DNA of 64,000 nt, from positions 27,909 through 91,908 of the forward strand of contig JAUCBJ010000684.1 of the NCBI GenBank assembly GCA_032718475.1, written 5' to 3'. Shown piece after piece: positions 21,535 to 33,900 of this stretch. How positions within the stretch are numbered: the first letter of the stretch is position 1; each line of letters begins with the position of its first letter. The notes under the pieces are model-generated. The model had not been told where the DNA came from. It searched no databases and saw only the letters and a list, made by a program, of their open reading frames with translations. This DNA comes from Nemertoderma westbladi. Lineage: Eukaryota; Xenacoelomorpha; Nemertodermatida; Nemertodermatidae. Made by a program: the position numbers and the translations under genes.

Positions 21535-24500
21535 GTAGGCAGCGTTAGAGAAAATGTTGGCAACGTTAGGGAAAAGGTAGGCAGCGTTAGAGAAAATGTA
21601 GGCAGCGTTAGGATAAAACGTAGGCAGCGTTAGAGAAAATGTAGGCAACGTTAGGGAAAAGGTAGGCAGCGGTGGGAAAAGGTAGGCAGCGTTAGAGAAA
21701 ATGTAGGCAGCGTTAGGGAAAAGTTAGGCAGCGTTAGGGAAAAGGTAGGCAGCGTTAGATAAAAGTTAAGCAGCGTTAGTAGAGAAAATGTAGGCAACGT
21801 TAGGGAAAAGGTAGGCAGCGTTAGTGGAGAAAATGTAGGCAGCGTTAGGGAAAAGGTCGGCAGCGTTAGTAGAGAAAATGTAGGCAACGTTAGGGAAAAG
21901 GTCGGCAGCGTTAGTAGAGAAAATGTAGGCAGTGTTAGGGAAAAGGTAGGCAGCATTAGTGAAAAGGTAGGCAGCGTTAGGGAAAAGGTAGGCAGCGTTA
22001 GTGAAAAGGTAGGCAGCGTTAGGGAAAAGGTAGGCAGCGTTAGAGAAAATGTAGGCAACGTTAGGGAAAAGTTAGGCAGCGTTAGGGAAAAGGTAGGCAG
22101 CGTTAGAGAAAATGTAGGCAGCGTTAGGGAAAAGTTAGGCAGCGTTAGGGAAAAGGTAGGCAGCGTTAGATAAAAGTTAAGCAGCGTTAGGGAAAAGGTA
22201 GGCAGCGTTAGTGGAGAAAATGTAGGCAACGTTAGGGAAAAGGTAGGCAGCGTTAGTAGAGAAAATGTAGGCAGCGTTAGGGGAAAGGTAGGCAGCGTTA
22301 GTGAAAAGGTAGGCAGCGTTAGGGAAAAGGTAGGCAGCGTTAGTAGAGAAAATGTAGGCAACGTTAGGGAAAAGGTAGGCAGCGTTAGTGAAAATGTAGG
22401 CGACGTTAGTGAAAAGGTAGGCAGCGTTAGGGAAAAGGTAGGCAGCGTTAGTAGAGAAAATGTAGGCAACGTTAGGGAAAAGGTAGGCAGCGTTAGAGAA
22501 AATGTAGGCAACGTTAGGGAAAAGGTAGGCAGCGTTAGAGAAAATGTAGGCAGCGTTATAGAAAATGTAGGCAACGTTAGGGAAAAGGTAGGTAGCGTTA
22601 GGGAAAAGGTAGGCAGTGTTAGTAGAAAAATGTAGGCAACGTTAGGGAAAAGGTAGGCAGCGTTAGAGAAAATGTAGGCAGCGTTAGAGAAAATGTAGGC
22701 AACGTTAGGGAAAAGGTAGGTAGCGTTAGGGAAAAGGTAGGCAGCGTTAGTAGAGAAAATGTAGGCAACGTTAGGGAAAAGGTATGCAGCGTTAGTGAAA
22801 ATGTAGGCAGCGTTAGGGAAAAGGTAGGCGGCGTTAGTAGAGAAAATGAAGGCAGCGTTAGGGAAAAGGTAGGCAGCGTTAGTAGAGAAAATGTAGGCAA
22901 CGTTAGGGAAAAGGTATGCAGCGTTAGTGAAAATGTAGGCAGCGTTAGGGAAAAGGTAGGCAGCGTTAGTAGAGAAAATGAAGGCAACGTTAGGGAAAAG
23001 GTAGGCAGCGTTAGTAGGGAAAATGTAGGCAGCGTTAGGAAAAAGGTAGGCAGCGTTAGGGAAAAGGTAGGCAGCGTTAGGGAAAATGTAGGCAGCGTTA
23101 GGGAAAAGGTAGGCAGCGTTAGTAGAGAAAATGTTGGCAACGTTAGGGAAAAGGTAGGCAGCGTTAGTAGAGAAAATGTAGGCAACGTTAGGGAAAAGAT
23201 AGGCAGCGTTAGTAGAGAAAATGTAGGCAGCGTTAGGAAAAAGGTAGGCAGCGTTAGGGAAAAGGTAGGCAGCGTTAGGGAAAATGTAGGCAGCGTTAGG
23301 GAAAAGGTAGGCAGCGTTAGTAGAGAAAATGTTGGCAACGTTAGGGAAAAGGTAGGCGGCGGTAGTAGAAAAAATGTAGGCAACGTTAGGGAAAAGGTAG
23401 GCAGCGTTAGTAGAGAAAATGTAGGCAACGTTAGGGAAAAGGTAGGCAGCGTTAGGGAAAAGGTAGGCAGCGTTAGTAGAGAAAATGTAGGCAACGTTAG
23501 GGAAAAGGTAGGCAGCGTTAGTAGAGAAAATGTAGGCAGCCTTAGGAAAAAGGTAGGCAGCGGTAGTAGAGAAAATGTAGGCAGCGTTATGGAAAAGGTA
23601 GGCAGCGTTAGGGAAAAGGTAGGCAGCGTTAGGGAAAAGGTAGGCAGCGTTAGTAGAGAAAATGTAGGCAACGTTAGGGAAAAGGTAGGCAGCGTTAGGG
23701 AAAAGGTAGGCAGCGTTAGTAGAGAAAATGTAGGCAACGTTAGGGAAAAGGTAGGCAGCGTTAGTAGAGAAAATGTAGGCAGCCTTAGGAAAAAGGTAGG
23801 CGGCGGTAGTAGAGAAAATGTAGGCAGCGTTATGGAAAAGGTAGGCAGCGTTAGGGAAAAGGTAGGCAGCGTTAGTAGAGAAAATGTAGGCAACGTTAGG
23901 GAAAAGGTAGGCAGCGTTAGGGAAAAGGTAGGCAGCGTTAGTAGAGAAAATGTAGGCAACGTTAGGGAAAAGGTATGCAGCGTTAGTAGAGAAAATGTAG
24001 GCAACGTTAGGGAAAAGGTAGGCAGCGTTAGTAGAGAAAATGAAGGCAACGTTAGGGAAAAGGTAGGCAGCGTTAGTAGAGAAAATGTAGGCAGCGTTAG
24101 GAAAAAGGTAGGCAGCGTTAGGGAAAAGGTAGGCAGCGTTAGGGAAAATGTAGGCAGCGTTAGGGAAAAGGTAGGCAGCGTTAGTAGAGAAAATGTTGGC
24201 AACGTTAGGGAAAAGGTAGGCAGCGTTAGTAGAGAAAATGTAGGCAACGTTAGGGAAAAGGTAGGCAGCGTTAGTAGAGAAAATGTAGGCAGCGTTAGGA
24301 AAAAGGTAGGCAGCGTTAGGGAAAAGGTAGGCAGCGTTAGGGAAAATGTAGGCAGCGTTAGGGAAAAGGTAGGCAGCGTTAGTAGAGAAAATGTTGGCAA
24401 CGTTAGGGAAAAGGTAGGCGGCGGTAGTAGAAAAAATGTAGGCAACGTTAGGGAAAAGGTAGGCAGCGTTAGTAGAGAAAATGTAGGCAACGTTAGGGAA

Positions 24501-27182
24501 AAGGTAGGCAGCGTTAGGGAAAAGGTAGGCAGCGTTAGTAGAGAAAATGTAGGCAACGTTAGGGAAAAGGTAGGCAGCGTTAGTAGAGAAAATGTAGGCA
24601 GCCTTAGGAAAAAGGTAGGCAGCGGTAGTAGAGAAAATGTAGGCAGCGTTATGGAAAAGGTAGGCAGCGTTAGGGAAAAGGTAGGCAGCGTTAGTAGAGA
24701 AAATGTAGGCAACGTTAGGGAAAAGGTAGGCAGCGTTAGGGAAAAGGTAGGCAGCGTTAGTAGAGAAAATGTAGGCAACGTTAGGGAAAAGGTAGGCAGC
24801 GTTAGTAGAGAAAATGTAGGCAGCGTTAGGTAGGCAGCGTTAGGGAAAAGGTAGGCAGCGTTAGTAGAGAAAATGTAGGCAGCGTTAGGGAAAAGGTAGG
24901 CGGCGGTAGTAGAGAAAATGTAGGCAGCGTTAGGGAAAAGGTAGGCAGCGTTAGTAGAGAAAATGTAGGCAACGTTAGGGAAAAGGTAGGCAGCCTTAGT
25001 AGAGAAAATGTAGGCAGCGTTAGGGAAAAGGTAGGCAGCGTTAGTTGAGAACATGTAGGCAGCGTTATGGAAAAGGTAGGCAGGGTTAGTAGAGGAAATG
25101 TAGGCAGCGTTAGGGAAAAGGTAGGCAGCGTTAGGGAAAAGGTAGGCAGCGTTATGGAAAAGGTAGGCAGGGTTAGTAGAGGAAATGTAGGCAACGTTAG
25201 GGAAAAGGTAGGCAGCGTTAGTAGAGAAAATCTAGGCAACGTTAGGGAAAAGGTAGGCAGCGTTAGTAGAGAAAATGTAGGCAGCCTTAGGAAAAAGGTA
25301 GGCGGCGGTAGTAGAGAAAATGTAGGCAGCGTTATGGAAAAGGTAGGCAGCGTTAGGGAAAAGGTAGGCAGCGTTAGTAGAGAAAATGTAGGCAACGTTA
25401 GGGAAAAGGTAGGCAGCGTTAGGGAAAAGGTAGGCAGCGTTAGTAGAGAAAATGTAGGCAACGTTAGGGAAAAGGTATGCAGCGTTAGTAGAGAAAATGT
25501 AGGCAACGTTAGGGAAAAGGTAGGCAGCGTTAGTAGAGAAAATGTAGGCAACGTTAGGGAAAAGGTAGGCAGCGTTAGTAGAGAAAATGTAGGCAGCCTT
25601 AGGAAAAAGGTAGGCAGCGGTAGTAGAGAAAATGTAGGCAGCGTTATGGAAAAGGTAGGCAGCGTTAGTAGAGAAAATGTAGGCAACGTTAGGGAAAAGG
25701 TAGGCAGCGTTAGTTGAGAACATGTAGGCAGCCTTAGGAAAAAGGTAGGCGGCGGTAGTAGAGAAAATGTAGGCAGCGTTATGGAAAAGGTAGGCAGGGT
25801 TAGTAGAGAAAATGTAGGCAACGTTAGGGAAAAGGTAGGCAGCGTTAGTAGAGAAAATGTAGGCAACGTTAGGGAAAAGGTAGGCAGCGTTAGTAGAGAA
25901 AATGTAGGCAGCCTTAGGAAAAAGGTAGGCGGCGGTAGTAGAGAAAATGTAGGCAGCGTTATGGAAAAGGTAGGCAGGGTTAGTAGAGGAAATGTAGGCA
26001 ACGATAGGGAAAAGGTAGGCAGCGTTAGTAGAGAAAATGTAGGCAGCGTTAGGAAAAAGTTGGGCAGCGTTAGTTGAGAACATGTAGGCAGCGTTATGGA
26101 AAAGGTAGGCAGGGTTAGTAGAGGAAATGTAGGCAACGATAGGGAAAAGGTAGGCAGCGTTAGTAGAGAAAATGTAGGCAACGTTAGGGAAAAGGTAGGC
26201 AGCGTTAGTAGAGAAAATGTAGGCAGCGTTAGGGAAAAGGTAGGCAGCGTTAGGGAAAAGGTAGGCAGCGTTAGGGAAAATGTAGGCAGCGTTAGGGAAA
26301 AGGTAGGCAGCGTTAGTGGAGAAAATGTAGGCAACGTTATGGAAAAGGTAGGCAGCGTTAGTAGAGAAAATGTAGGCAGCGTTGGGGAAAAGGTAGGCAG
26401 CGTTAGTAGAGAAAATGTAGGCAACGTTAGGGAAAAGGTAGGCAGCGTTATGGAAAAGGTAGGCAGCGTTAGTAGAGAAAATGTAGGCAGCGTTAGGGAA
26501 AAGGTAGGCAGCGTTAGTAGAGAAAATGTAGGCAACGTTAGGGAAAAGGTAGGCAGCGTTAGGGAAAAGGTAGGCAGCGTTAGTAGAGAAAATGTAGGCA
26601 GCGTTAGGGAAAAGGTAGGCAGCGTTAGTAGAGAAAATGTAGGCAGCGTTAGGGAAAAGGTAGGCAGCGTTAGTAGAGAAAATGTAGGCAGCGTTGGGGA
26701 AAAGGTAGGCAGCGTTAGTAGAGAAAATGTAGGCAACGTTAGGGAAAAGGTAGGCAGCGTTAGGGAAAAGGTAGGCAGCGTTAGTAGAGAAAATGTAGGC
26801 AGCGTTAGGGAAGAGGTAGGCAGCGTTAGTAGAGAAAATGTAGGCAGCGTTAGGTAGGCAGCGTTAGTAGAGAAAATGTAGGCAACGTTAGGGAAAAGGT
26901 AGGCATCGTTAGGGAAAAGGTAGGCAGCGTTAGTAGAGAAAATGTAGGCAACGTTAGGGAAAAGGTAGGCAGTGTTAGGGAAAAGGTAGGCAGCGTTAGT
27001 AGAGAAAATGTAGGCAGCGTTAGGGAAAAGGTAGGCAGCGTTAGTAGAGAAAATGTAGACAACGTTAGGGAAAAGGTAGGCAGCGTTAGGGAAAAGGTAG
27101 GCAACGTTAGGGAAAAGGTAGGCAGTGTTAGAGAAAATGTAGGCAGCGTTAGAGAAAATGTAGGCAGTTTTAGAGAAAAGGC
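21530..27182 (+). repeat. 21/24-bp minisatellite seeded on a splice donor
   Basis: About 250 units filling most of RyR intron 4. Two interleaved unit types: 21 bp (GGCAGCGTTAGGGAAAAGGT A) and 24 bp (GGCAACGTTAGTAGAGAAAA TGTA). The 21-bp type reproduces the exon 4 donor exactly (GGGAAAAG|GTAGGC); the 24-bp type carries AAAATG|TAGGC. Blocks containing rare variants (CCTTAGGAAAAAGG, GGCGGCGG, GTTATGGAAAAGG) recur many times, showing higher-order amplification. Lengths divisible by three keep long frames open on both strands; these are not genes. Confidence 0.95.
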
Positions 27183-27574
27183 AGACAATGTAGAGATCAG
27201 AATGGCAAATGATGACAATGTTGCATCTTCTTATGTATTAACTACGTCAGGTGAATCTGACCCCAGTTGCTTGGAATATGTCCTAAGAGAAGCTTGAAAC
27301 ATTAAACAACTGTAGATACTGAAAGTATACTGGTAGCCAAGGTAGCCAGACATACTGACATTGCGGGAAACTTCACGCCGTTAAATAAAGAACTTCTGTC
27401 CGAGCACTGAATTCACCCTGACTCGAAAATTAAAATTATTTTATATAACTAAATAATTTATCGCTAAATAAAGTTGTTTCTTATATTCTCCGGGGCAGGA
27501 TAGTTGTTAAATGGAGTTCGATACGGTAGCTCGTCGATTGATTGATTAATCGATATTTCCTGTAACCACAATAG

Positions 27575-27728
27575 GTTCGAGTTGGGGACGAACTAATTCT
27601 CGTTAGTGTCGCTACAGAACGTTATCTCCATGTCTCGCAAGACCCGATTATAATCAACGCCTCCTTCCAACAAACCCAGTGGACGTTAGCGAGACTTTGC
27701 AATGGAGAGTTACGGAAGAAATCAATGG
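27575..27728 (+). CDS. RYR: RyR exon 5
   Basis: 154 nt from acceptor AATAG to donor GTAAGT, phase 0 in and phase 1 out. Encodes VRVGDELILVSVATERYLHV .. NASFQQTQWTLARLC, matching RIGDDLILVSVSSERYLHLS .. DASFMQTLWNVHPTC of vertebrate RyR (MIR domain). It directly follows the EK that ends exon 4, so no exon is lost inside the minisatellite. Confidence 0.93.
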
Positions 27729-27972
27729 GTAAGTGATTGCGATAAACACGCTCTAAACTGTGATCACATATATTGTATTTATTTACCTAGTCTACAGATA
27801 GTGGCGCAAATTAATCGCGAGTGAAATAAAAAGTTTTGTTTATTGTTTTAGTTAGAAAACACCGCCACTGTAAAATGGTTTTTTAAACAGATAGTTGGTA
27901 TTTGCGGTCATTTTGCGACATTAACACATCAAGTCCCTCAATCCCGTCCTTCAACCTGGCCTGTATTTCGAG

Positions 27973-28081
27973 AAGTAAAGTGATAGGGAGTTGTGGCGGC
28001 GCAATTTTCTCGACAAGCAGGCACAGCATTCTTAAAAATACAGCAGCAATGCAGCATGCCGATCCTAGTAGTAGTAGTAGT
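27973..28081 (+). mobile_element. Short LINE 3' end (A/C family) in RyR intron 5
   Basis: GTGATAGGGAGTTGTGGCGG, GCACAGCATTCTTAAAAATA, CAATGCAGCATGCCGATCC and a (TAG)n tail are the last ~105 bp of the LINE C family (compare the complement of 46834-46945). The tail ends only about 60 bp before the exon 6 acceptor. Confidence 0.85.
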
Positions 28082-28140
28082 ATTTGTGTGGAACTGATGT
28101 TATTTATAGGTTATTTGTACGGAACTGTGGTTATTTATAG
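28082..28140 (+). repeat. Triplicated 3' splice site before RyR exon 6
   Basis: The 31-bp segment TTATTTATAG|GTTATNTGTA plus YGGAACTGNNG occurs as one partial and two complete copies, ending in the true acceptor at 28139-28140. Use of the upstream AG at 28108-28109 would shift the frame by 31 bp and meet TGA soon after, so only the last AG gives RyR protein. Confidence 0.8.
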
Positions 28141-28309
28141 GTTATATGTATGGAACTGATGTTATGCGATTGTGTCACATCCACATGGAAGAGTATTTCA
28201 CCGCGGCCCCGCAGTGCAACCGTAACGTCGCCACGGGATTGGCTTACGAAACGGGCGAAGTATCCAATCACGCCCGATCTTTGTGGCGTAGCGAACTACC
28301 TAATGTTAA
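28141..28309 (+). CDS. RYR: RyR exon 6
   Basis: 169 nt, phase 1 in, phase 2 out. Encodes (G)YMYGTDVMRLCHIHMEEYFT .. ARSLWRSELPNV, matching GYLLGGHVVRLFHGHDECLT .. ARSLWRVEPLRI. The donor GTTAGT at 28310 was chosen over GTTAAG at 28305 because it alone joins exon 7 in frame and gives the same length as vertebrate RyR. Confidence 0.88.
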
Positions 28310-29059
28310 GTTAGTCTTCTGTTTCATATTAACGCGAACATTTAAAACGGCCTTAAAACATCGCGTGTGTTCTCTACAGAATAAGTTTATTTTACTTACT
28401 TTATATAAATTTATTTCACACACTTTTTATAAACGTATCTTACTGTGTAATAATAGTGTTTATAAATTGAGAGAATGATACAAGGCATACAGCAGGGCGG
28501 CCAGTACGCCAGTAGTACCGGTAGTTATGGTTTGCAATGATAACTGTTTCAGTTTCCAGACGAAATTCCTTTATGACAGTAGTATGGTATGGTAACGGTT
28601 AGTGCTGCCAATTAGTATCGGTTATTACTGCATAATTTCATAAGTAGGCTGTTTAGCGTCATTTGTTAAAAGCATACCTTCAGGGAACCCTGAAACCTTA
28701 CTATACCGAGTGAATAGCTGAGTTGGAGCTGATTATTTATATATTTATATTTATAAGAAAAAATAAGCCCTTTAACTCAACTAATTTGTTTATCTCATGA
28801 GTTCCAAAAATTATATTTTCGTAATATATTACATAATTTTGTTTAAATTTCATTTTTCAGCAAATATTTTTTTACTGAAGGTAGTAAAGTTTTATATAAA
28901 CAGAACATGTTCTAGAATATATACTTATATAGTAGGCCTACATTCCTAAAATATCCGAGTGATTTTTGCGCGAGGAGTTATAATTATTAATTATACTCAT
29001 AAACCGTATGCAGTAGCACTAAACTTATCTAATCATTTGGAGTACGTTATAATACATAG

Positions 29060-29216
29060 ATGGGGTGGAAGTTGCATTGCTTGGGGACAACCAATGAGAA
29101 TCCGCCACGTTGCTTCCGGTAAATACCTTTGTTTGAGAGAATCCAATATGCTGGTTCTATTGGACGACATCGACGCTGACCAGGACTCATCCCTGTTCGT
29201 TCTCTTACAGTCAAAG
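29060..29216 (+). CDS. RYR: RyR exon 7
   Basis: 157 nt, phase 2 in, phase 0 out (acceptor ACATAG, donor GTGAGT). Encodes WGGSCIAWGQPMRIRHVASG .. KYLCLRES .. FVLLQSK, the MIR-domain segment [23 protein letters not shown] of vertebrate RyR. Confidence 0.92.
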
Positions 29217-30406
29217 GTGAGTAGACCAATATAAGCAAGGGATATAACTTCGGGCACCGTAAATAGGCGGTAATCGGAATATATAAAATATCGATCTACT
29301 GTACTTTGATTTACTTACATGAATGTAAAAATATATAGAAACCGGGTAAAAAAAGGTTCTGTGGCCGCTGTGAAGTTACAGATACGAATTACGATTACAC
29401 GAAAATAGTGATAACCTTGTACATCTGAAAATATTGCACCAAGAATAATATTACAGTAATATCTAAACTATAAAGGGCATTGTGAAAAGACCTTAAAAAC
29501 ACTAGGTCTTAAAATAAAGACCGTAAAATACTGATTTTAGCCTTTCTCGCTTTACTTGGAAAATTTTTAACGCTGAAAACTGCCAAAAATATCGGCTGGA
29601 AGAATTACGGGCAGTCGCAAAGGCGGTAGTAAGTGAACTGAAACTATATTTCTCTATCGGCCCTTTTTATACCTTTCTGATCGGAGAAAATCACCCGATT
29701 GGCCGATCGTTAAATTGATTAACTACTCTCTTCCGGGATTGGTGGATTCTAGAGTTAATTATCACCTCCCGTCATGTGACGATTTTACGTTGTTTTCTAA
29801 AGAATTTGTTTCCCTTGTGTAACAGAAATGAGACACCCTTTGTTACGGGTTTATAAGGTCACGTTGGACTCCAATTGAATGAAACTTCAATAAATAATAA
29901 AGATCCATCGATAGTGGTATGAATAACTGTGGTTCTTTGACAGATATTCCGAATACGGCAATAATTACACTGTAATAAAACTGTATTAAACGAATCCCGA
30001 GGGTGTGAGTAACGATATAAATAAAAAATAGCCGAAAAGGCTTCCAAACTCGACTTCAGCCTGGGACGTAATTCTCAGGGAACAAATTCTACTAGTGATT
30101 AGTCGGAAATTCATTCAAGGTCATTTGGTTCCGGACAAATAATAGGTACTGACTATTTCTTCCCGTAAATTTCGTCCCCAATAGTAGGATAGAGTAGTAT
30201 GTGTGTTTTGGGACGGAAAAGTCCCGAAAGATTGGGGAAGGGGGAGTGGGTGTTGGAGAAAATATGCATGGTTTCAAATATTGTTAATAAAAAATGGTAA
30301 TATTATATTAACGATATTTGCCACCCTTTCACGTCTAACTTTCATGGAATTGAGATGAAAGATGACTGATCTAATAATAATATCGATACAAATTCCGTTG
30401 TTTTAG

Positions 30407-30568
30407 GATGAAAAGTCTGAGTTTGATTTATCAGCGGAACCGACTATAGGTCAACCATCGGTGGTCTACGGACAGAGTCAAGGGTTCATCCAGCATCTAG
30501 GGACCGGTTTGTGGTTGTCCTACAATTTAGTGGATTCTAGTAGACCAGGCCGAGCCCCAGAGAGAGTG
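30407..30568 (+). CDS. RYR: RyR exon 8
   Basis: 54 codons, phase 0 on both sides (acceptor TTTTAG, donor GTTAGT). Encodes DEKSEFDLSAEPTIGQPSVV then YGQSQGFIQHLGTGLWLSYN, matching the [22 protein letters not shown] region. The following RyR exon (RKVILHQEG region in vertebrates) was not found in the rest of the window. Confidence 0.9.
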
Positions 30569-30998
30569 GTTAGTTATAAAAGTGGCATTTAATTTGTAAC
30601 TTAATTTAATTAAAGTTATAATTTAATTTATAACTGATAAACTTCTAGAATAACCAATAACTATAAAAAGTGTGCACCCTCACACAGTGCGGATAAACGG
30701 GTCGATTTATATTGCATGCATGTGGGGCGAGCCACAAAGTAGGTGAACCTTTATCATACCGCCAATTTTCCTCAGTATAGCGCTCAATTTTTGAACGTCT
30801 ATGTGGAAAAATAGCAGCAATTTTGGTTTAGTGTGTAAAAAGGAAAACTTTGAAAAACACAGAAAATTTAACTGAGCTTTATTATGGTAAAGGTTTATTA
30901 AAGGCATCGTTTTGTGCGAAGTCCCTTCAATGAATACCTTCAAGCAAGCAAACAATCGACCAAAGCCGGAGGCGACCCGAAGGCTCCTCTTTCGATAG
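30569..30998. other. Start of RyR intron 8
   Basis: No exon. TGTGGGGCGAGCCACAAAGT at about 30720 resembles TGTGGGGCGAGCCACGAAGT at 58999, so part of it belongs to a dispersed repeat. Confidence 0.5.
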
Positions 30999-33900
30999 CT
31001 GCTACCCGAGGGTAGGGGTGGGAGCTACTCCTAACTGCTACCCGAGGGTAGGGGTGGGCGCTACTCCTATCTGCTACCCGACGGTAGGGGTGGGCGCTAC
31101 TCCTATCTGCTACACGAGGGTAGGGGTGGGCGCTACTCCTATCTGCTACCCGAAGGTAGGGGTGGGCGCTACTCCTATCTGCTACCCGAAGGTAGGGGTG
31201 GGCGCTACTCCTATCTGCTACCCAAAGGTAGGGGTGGGCGCTACTCCTATCTGCTACCCGAAGGTAGGGGTGGGCGCTACTCCTATCTGCTACCCGAGGG
31301 TAGGGGTGGGCGCTACTCCTATCTGCTACCCGAAGGTAGGGGTGGGCGCTACTCCTATCTGCTACCCGAAGGTAGGGGTGGGCGCTACTCCTATCTGCTA
31401 CCCGAAGGTAGGGGTGGGCGCTACTCCTATCTGCTACCCTAAGGTAGGGGTGGGCGCTACTCCTATCTGCTACCCGAAGGTAGGGGTGGGTGCTACTCCT
31501 ATCTGCTACACGAGGGTAGGGGTGGGCGCTACTCCTATCTGCTACCCGAAGGTAGGGGTGGGCGCTACTCCTATCTGCTACCCTAAGGTAGGGGTGGGCG
31601 CTACTCCTATCTGCTACCCGAGGGTAGGGGTGGCCGCTACTCCTATCTGCTACCCGAAGGTAGGGGTGGGCGCTACTCCTATCTGCTACCCGAAGGTAGG
31701 GGTGGGCGCTACTCATATCTGCTACCCGAGGGTAGGGGTGGGCGCTACTCCTATCTGCTACCCGGAGGTAGGGGTGGGCGCTACACCTATCTGCTACCCG
31801 AGGGTATGGGTGGGCGCTACTCCTATCTGCTACCCTAAGGTAGGGGTGGGCGCTACTCCTATCTGCTACCCGAAGGTAGGGGTGGGCGCTACTCTTATCT
31901 GCTACCCGAAGGTAGGGGTGGGCGCTACACCTATCTGCTACCCGAGGGTATGGGTGGGCGCTACTCCTATCTGCTACCCTAAGGTAGGGGTGGGCGCTAC
32001 TCCTATCTGCTACCCAAAGGTAGGGGTGGGCGCTACTCCTATCTGCTACCCGAAGGTAGGGGTGGGCGCTACTCCTATCTGCTACCCGAAGGTAGGGGTG
32101 GGCGCTATTCCTATCTGCTACCCGAAGGTAGGGGTGGGCGCTACTCCTATCTGCTACCCGAGGGTATGGGTGGGCGCTACTCCTATCTGCTACCCTAAGG
32201 TAGGGGTGGGCGCTACTCCTATCTGCTACCCGAAGGTAGGGGTGGGCGCTACTCCTCTCTGCTACCTGAAGGTAGGGGTGGGCGCTACTCCTATCTGCTA
32301 CCCTAAGGTAGGGGTGGGCGCTACTCCTATCTGCTACCCTAAGGTAGGGGTGGGCGCTACTCCTATCTGCTACCCGAGGGTAGGGGTGGGCGCTACTCCT
32401 ATCTGCTACCCGAAGGTAGGGGTGGGCGCTACTCCTATCTGCTACCCTAAGGTAGGGGTGGGCGCTACTCCTATCTGCTACCCGAGGGTAGGGGTGGCCG
32501 CTACTCCTATCTGCTACCCGAAGGTAGGGGTGGGCGCTACTCCTATCTGCTACCCGAAGGTAGGGGTGGGCGCTACTCCTATCTGCTACCCGAGGGTAGG
32601 GGTGGGCGCTACTCCTATCTGCTACCCGGAGGTAGGGGTGGGCGCTACACCTATCTGCTACCCGAGGGTATGGGTGGGCGCTACTCCTATCTGCTACCCT
32701 AATGTAGGGGTGGGCGCTACTCCTATCTGCTACCCGAAGGTAGGGGTGGGCGCTACTCTTATCTGCTACCCGAAGGTAGGGGTGGGCGCTACACCTATCT
32801 GCTACCCGAGGGTATGGGTGGGCGCTACTCCTATCTGCTACCCGAGGGTATGGGTGGGCGCTACTCCTATCTGCTACCCGGAGGTAGGGGTGGGCGCTAC
32901 ACCTATCTGCTACCCGAGGGTATGGGTGGGCGCTACTCCTATCTGCTACCCTAATGTAGGGGTGGGCGCTACTCCTATCTGCTACCCGAAGGTAGGGGTG
33001 GGCGCTACTCCTATCTGCTACCCTAAGGTAGGGGTGGGCGCTACTCCTATCTGCTACCCTAAGGTAGGGGTGGGCGCTACTCCTATCTGCTACCCGAGGG
33101 TAGGGGTGGGCGCTACTCCTATCTGCTACCCGAAGGTAGGGGTGGGCGCTACTCCTATCTGCTACCCTAAGGTAGGGGTGGGCGCTACTCCTATCTGCTA
33201 CCCGAGGGTAGGGGTGGCCGCTACTCCTATCTGCTACCCGAAGGTAGGGGTGGGCGCTACTCCTATCTGCTACCCGAAGGTAGGGGTGGGCGCTACTCCT
33301 ATCTGCTACCCGAGGGTAGGGGTGGGCGCTACTCCTATCTGCTACCCGGAGGTAGGGGTGGGCGCTACACCTATCTGCTACCCGAGGGTATGGGTGGGCG
33401 CTACTCCTATCTGCTACCCTAATGTAGGGGTGGGCGCTACTCCTATCTGCTACCCGAAGGTAGGGGTGGGCGCTACTCTTATCTGCTACCCGAAGGTAGG
33501 GGTGGGCGCTACACCTATCTGCTACCCGAGGGTATGGGTGGGCGCTACTCCTATCTGCTACCCGAAGGTAGGGGTGGGCGCTACTCCTATCTGCTACCCG
33601 AAGGTAGGGGTGGGCGCTATTCCTATCTGCTACCCGAAGGTAGGGGTGGGCGCTACTCCTATCTGCTACCCGAGGGTATGGGTGGGCGCTACTCCTATCT
33701 GCTACCCTAAGGTAGGGGTGGGCGCTACTCCTATCTGCTACCCGAAGGTGGGGGTGGGCGCTACTCCTCTCTGCTACCTGAAGGTAGGGGTGGGCGCTAC
33801 TCCTATCTGCTACCCTAAGGTAGGGGTGGGCGCTACTCCTATCTGCTACCCTAAGGTAGGGGTGGGCGCTACTCCTATCTGCTACCCGAGGGTAGGGGTG

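Larger units (their letters stand above)
16091..30568 (+). other. RYR: Ryanodine receptor gene, 5' part (exons 1-8 and introns)
   Basis: Eight exons, each with an AG acceptor and GT donor and consistent phases, join into 389 codons: 16091-16171, 18238-18369, 20585-20758, 21397-21534, 27575-27728, 28141-28309, 29060-29216, 30407-30568. The product aligns along its whole length with the N-terminal (Ins145_P3_rec plus MIR) region of animal RyRs: [108 protein letters not shown]. Known role: tetrameric calcium-release channel of the ER/SR; this region forms the cytosolic N-terminal ring. Intron positions look like the vertebrate ones. The remaining exons were not found downstream. Introns 1, 2, 4 and 5 have been invaded by LINEs or minisatellites. 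Confidence 0.93.

Noticed and set aside
21651..27218. Open frames of 636 and 811 codons in the RyR intron 4 array
   Set aside because: Pure repeat translation, open on both strands, inside an intron whose flanking exons join perfectly in phase.
28108..28140. Alternative RyR exon 6 start at the upstream AG
   Set aside because: It shifts the frame by 31 bp and hits TGA soon after; only the last AG preserves the alignment with other RyRs.
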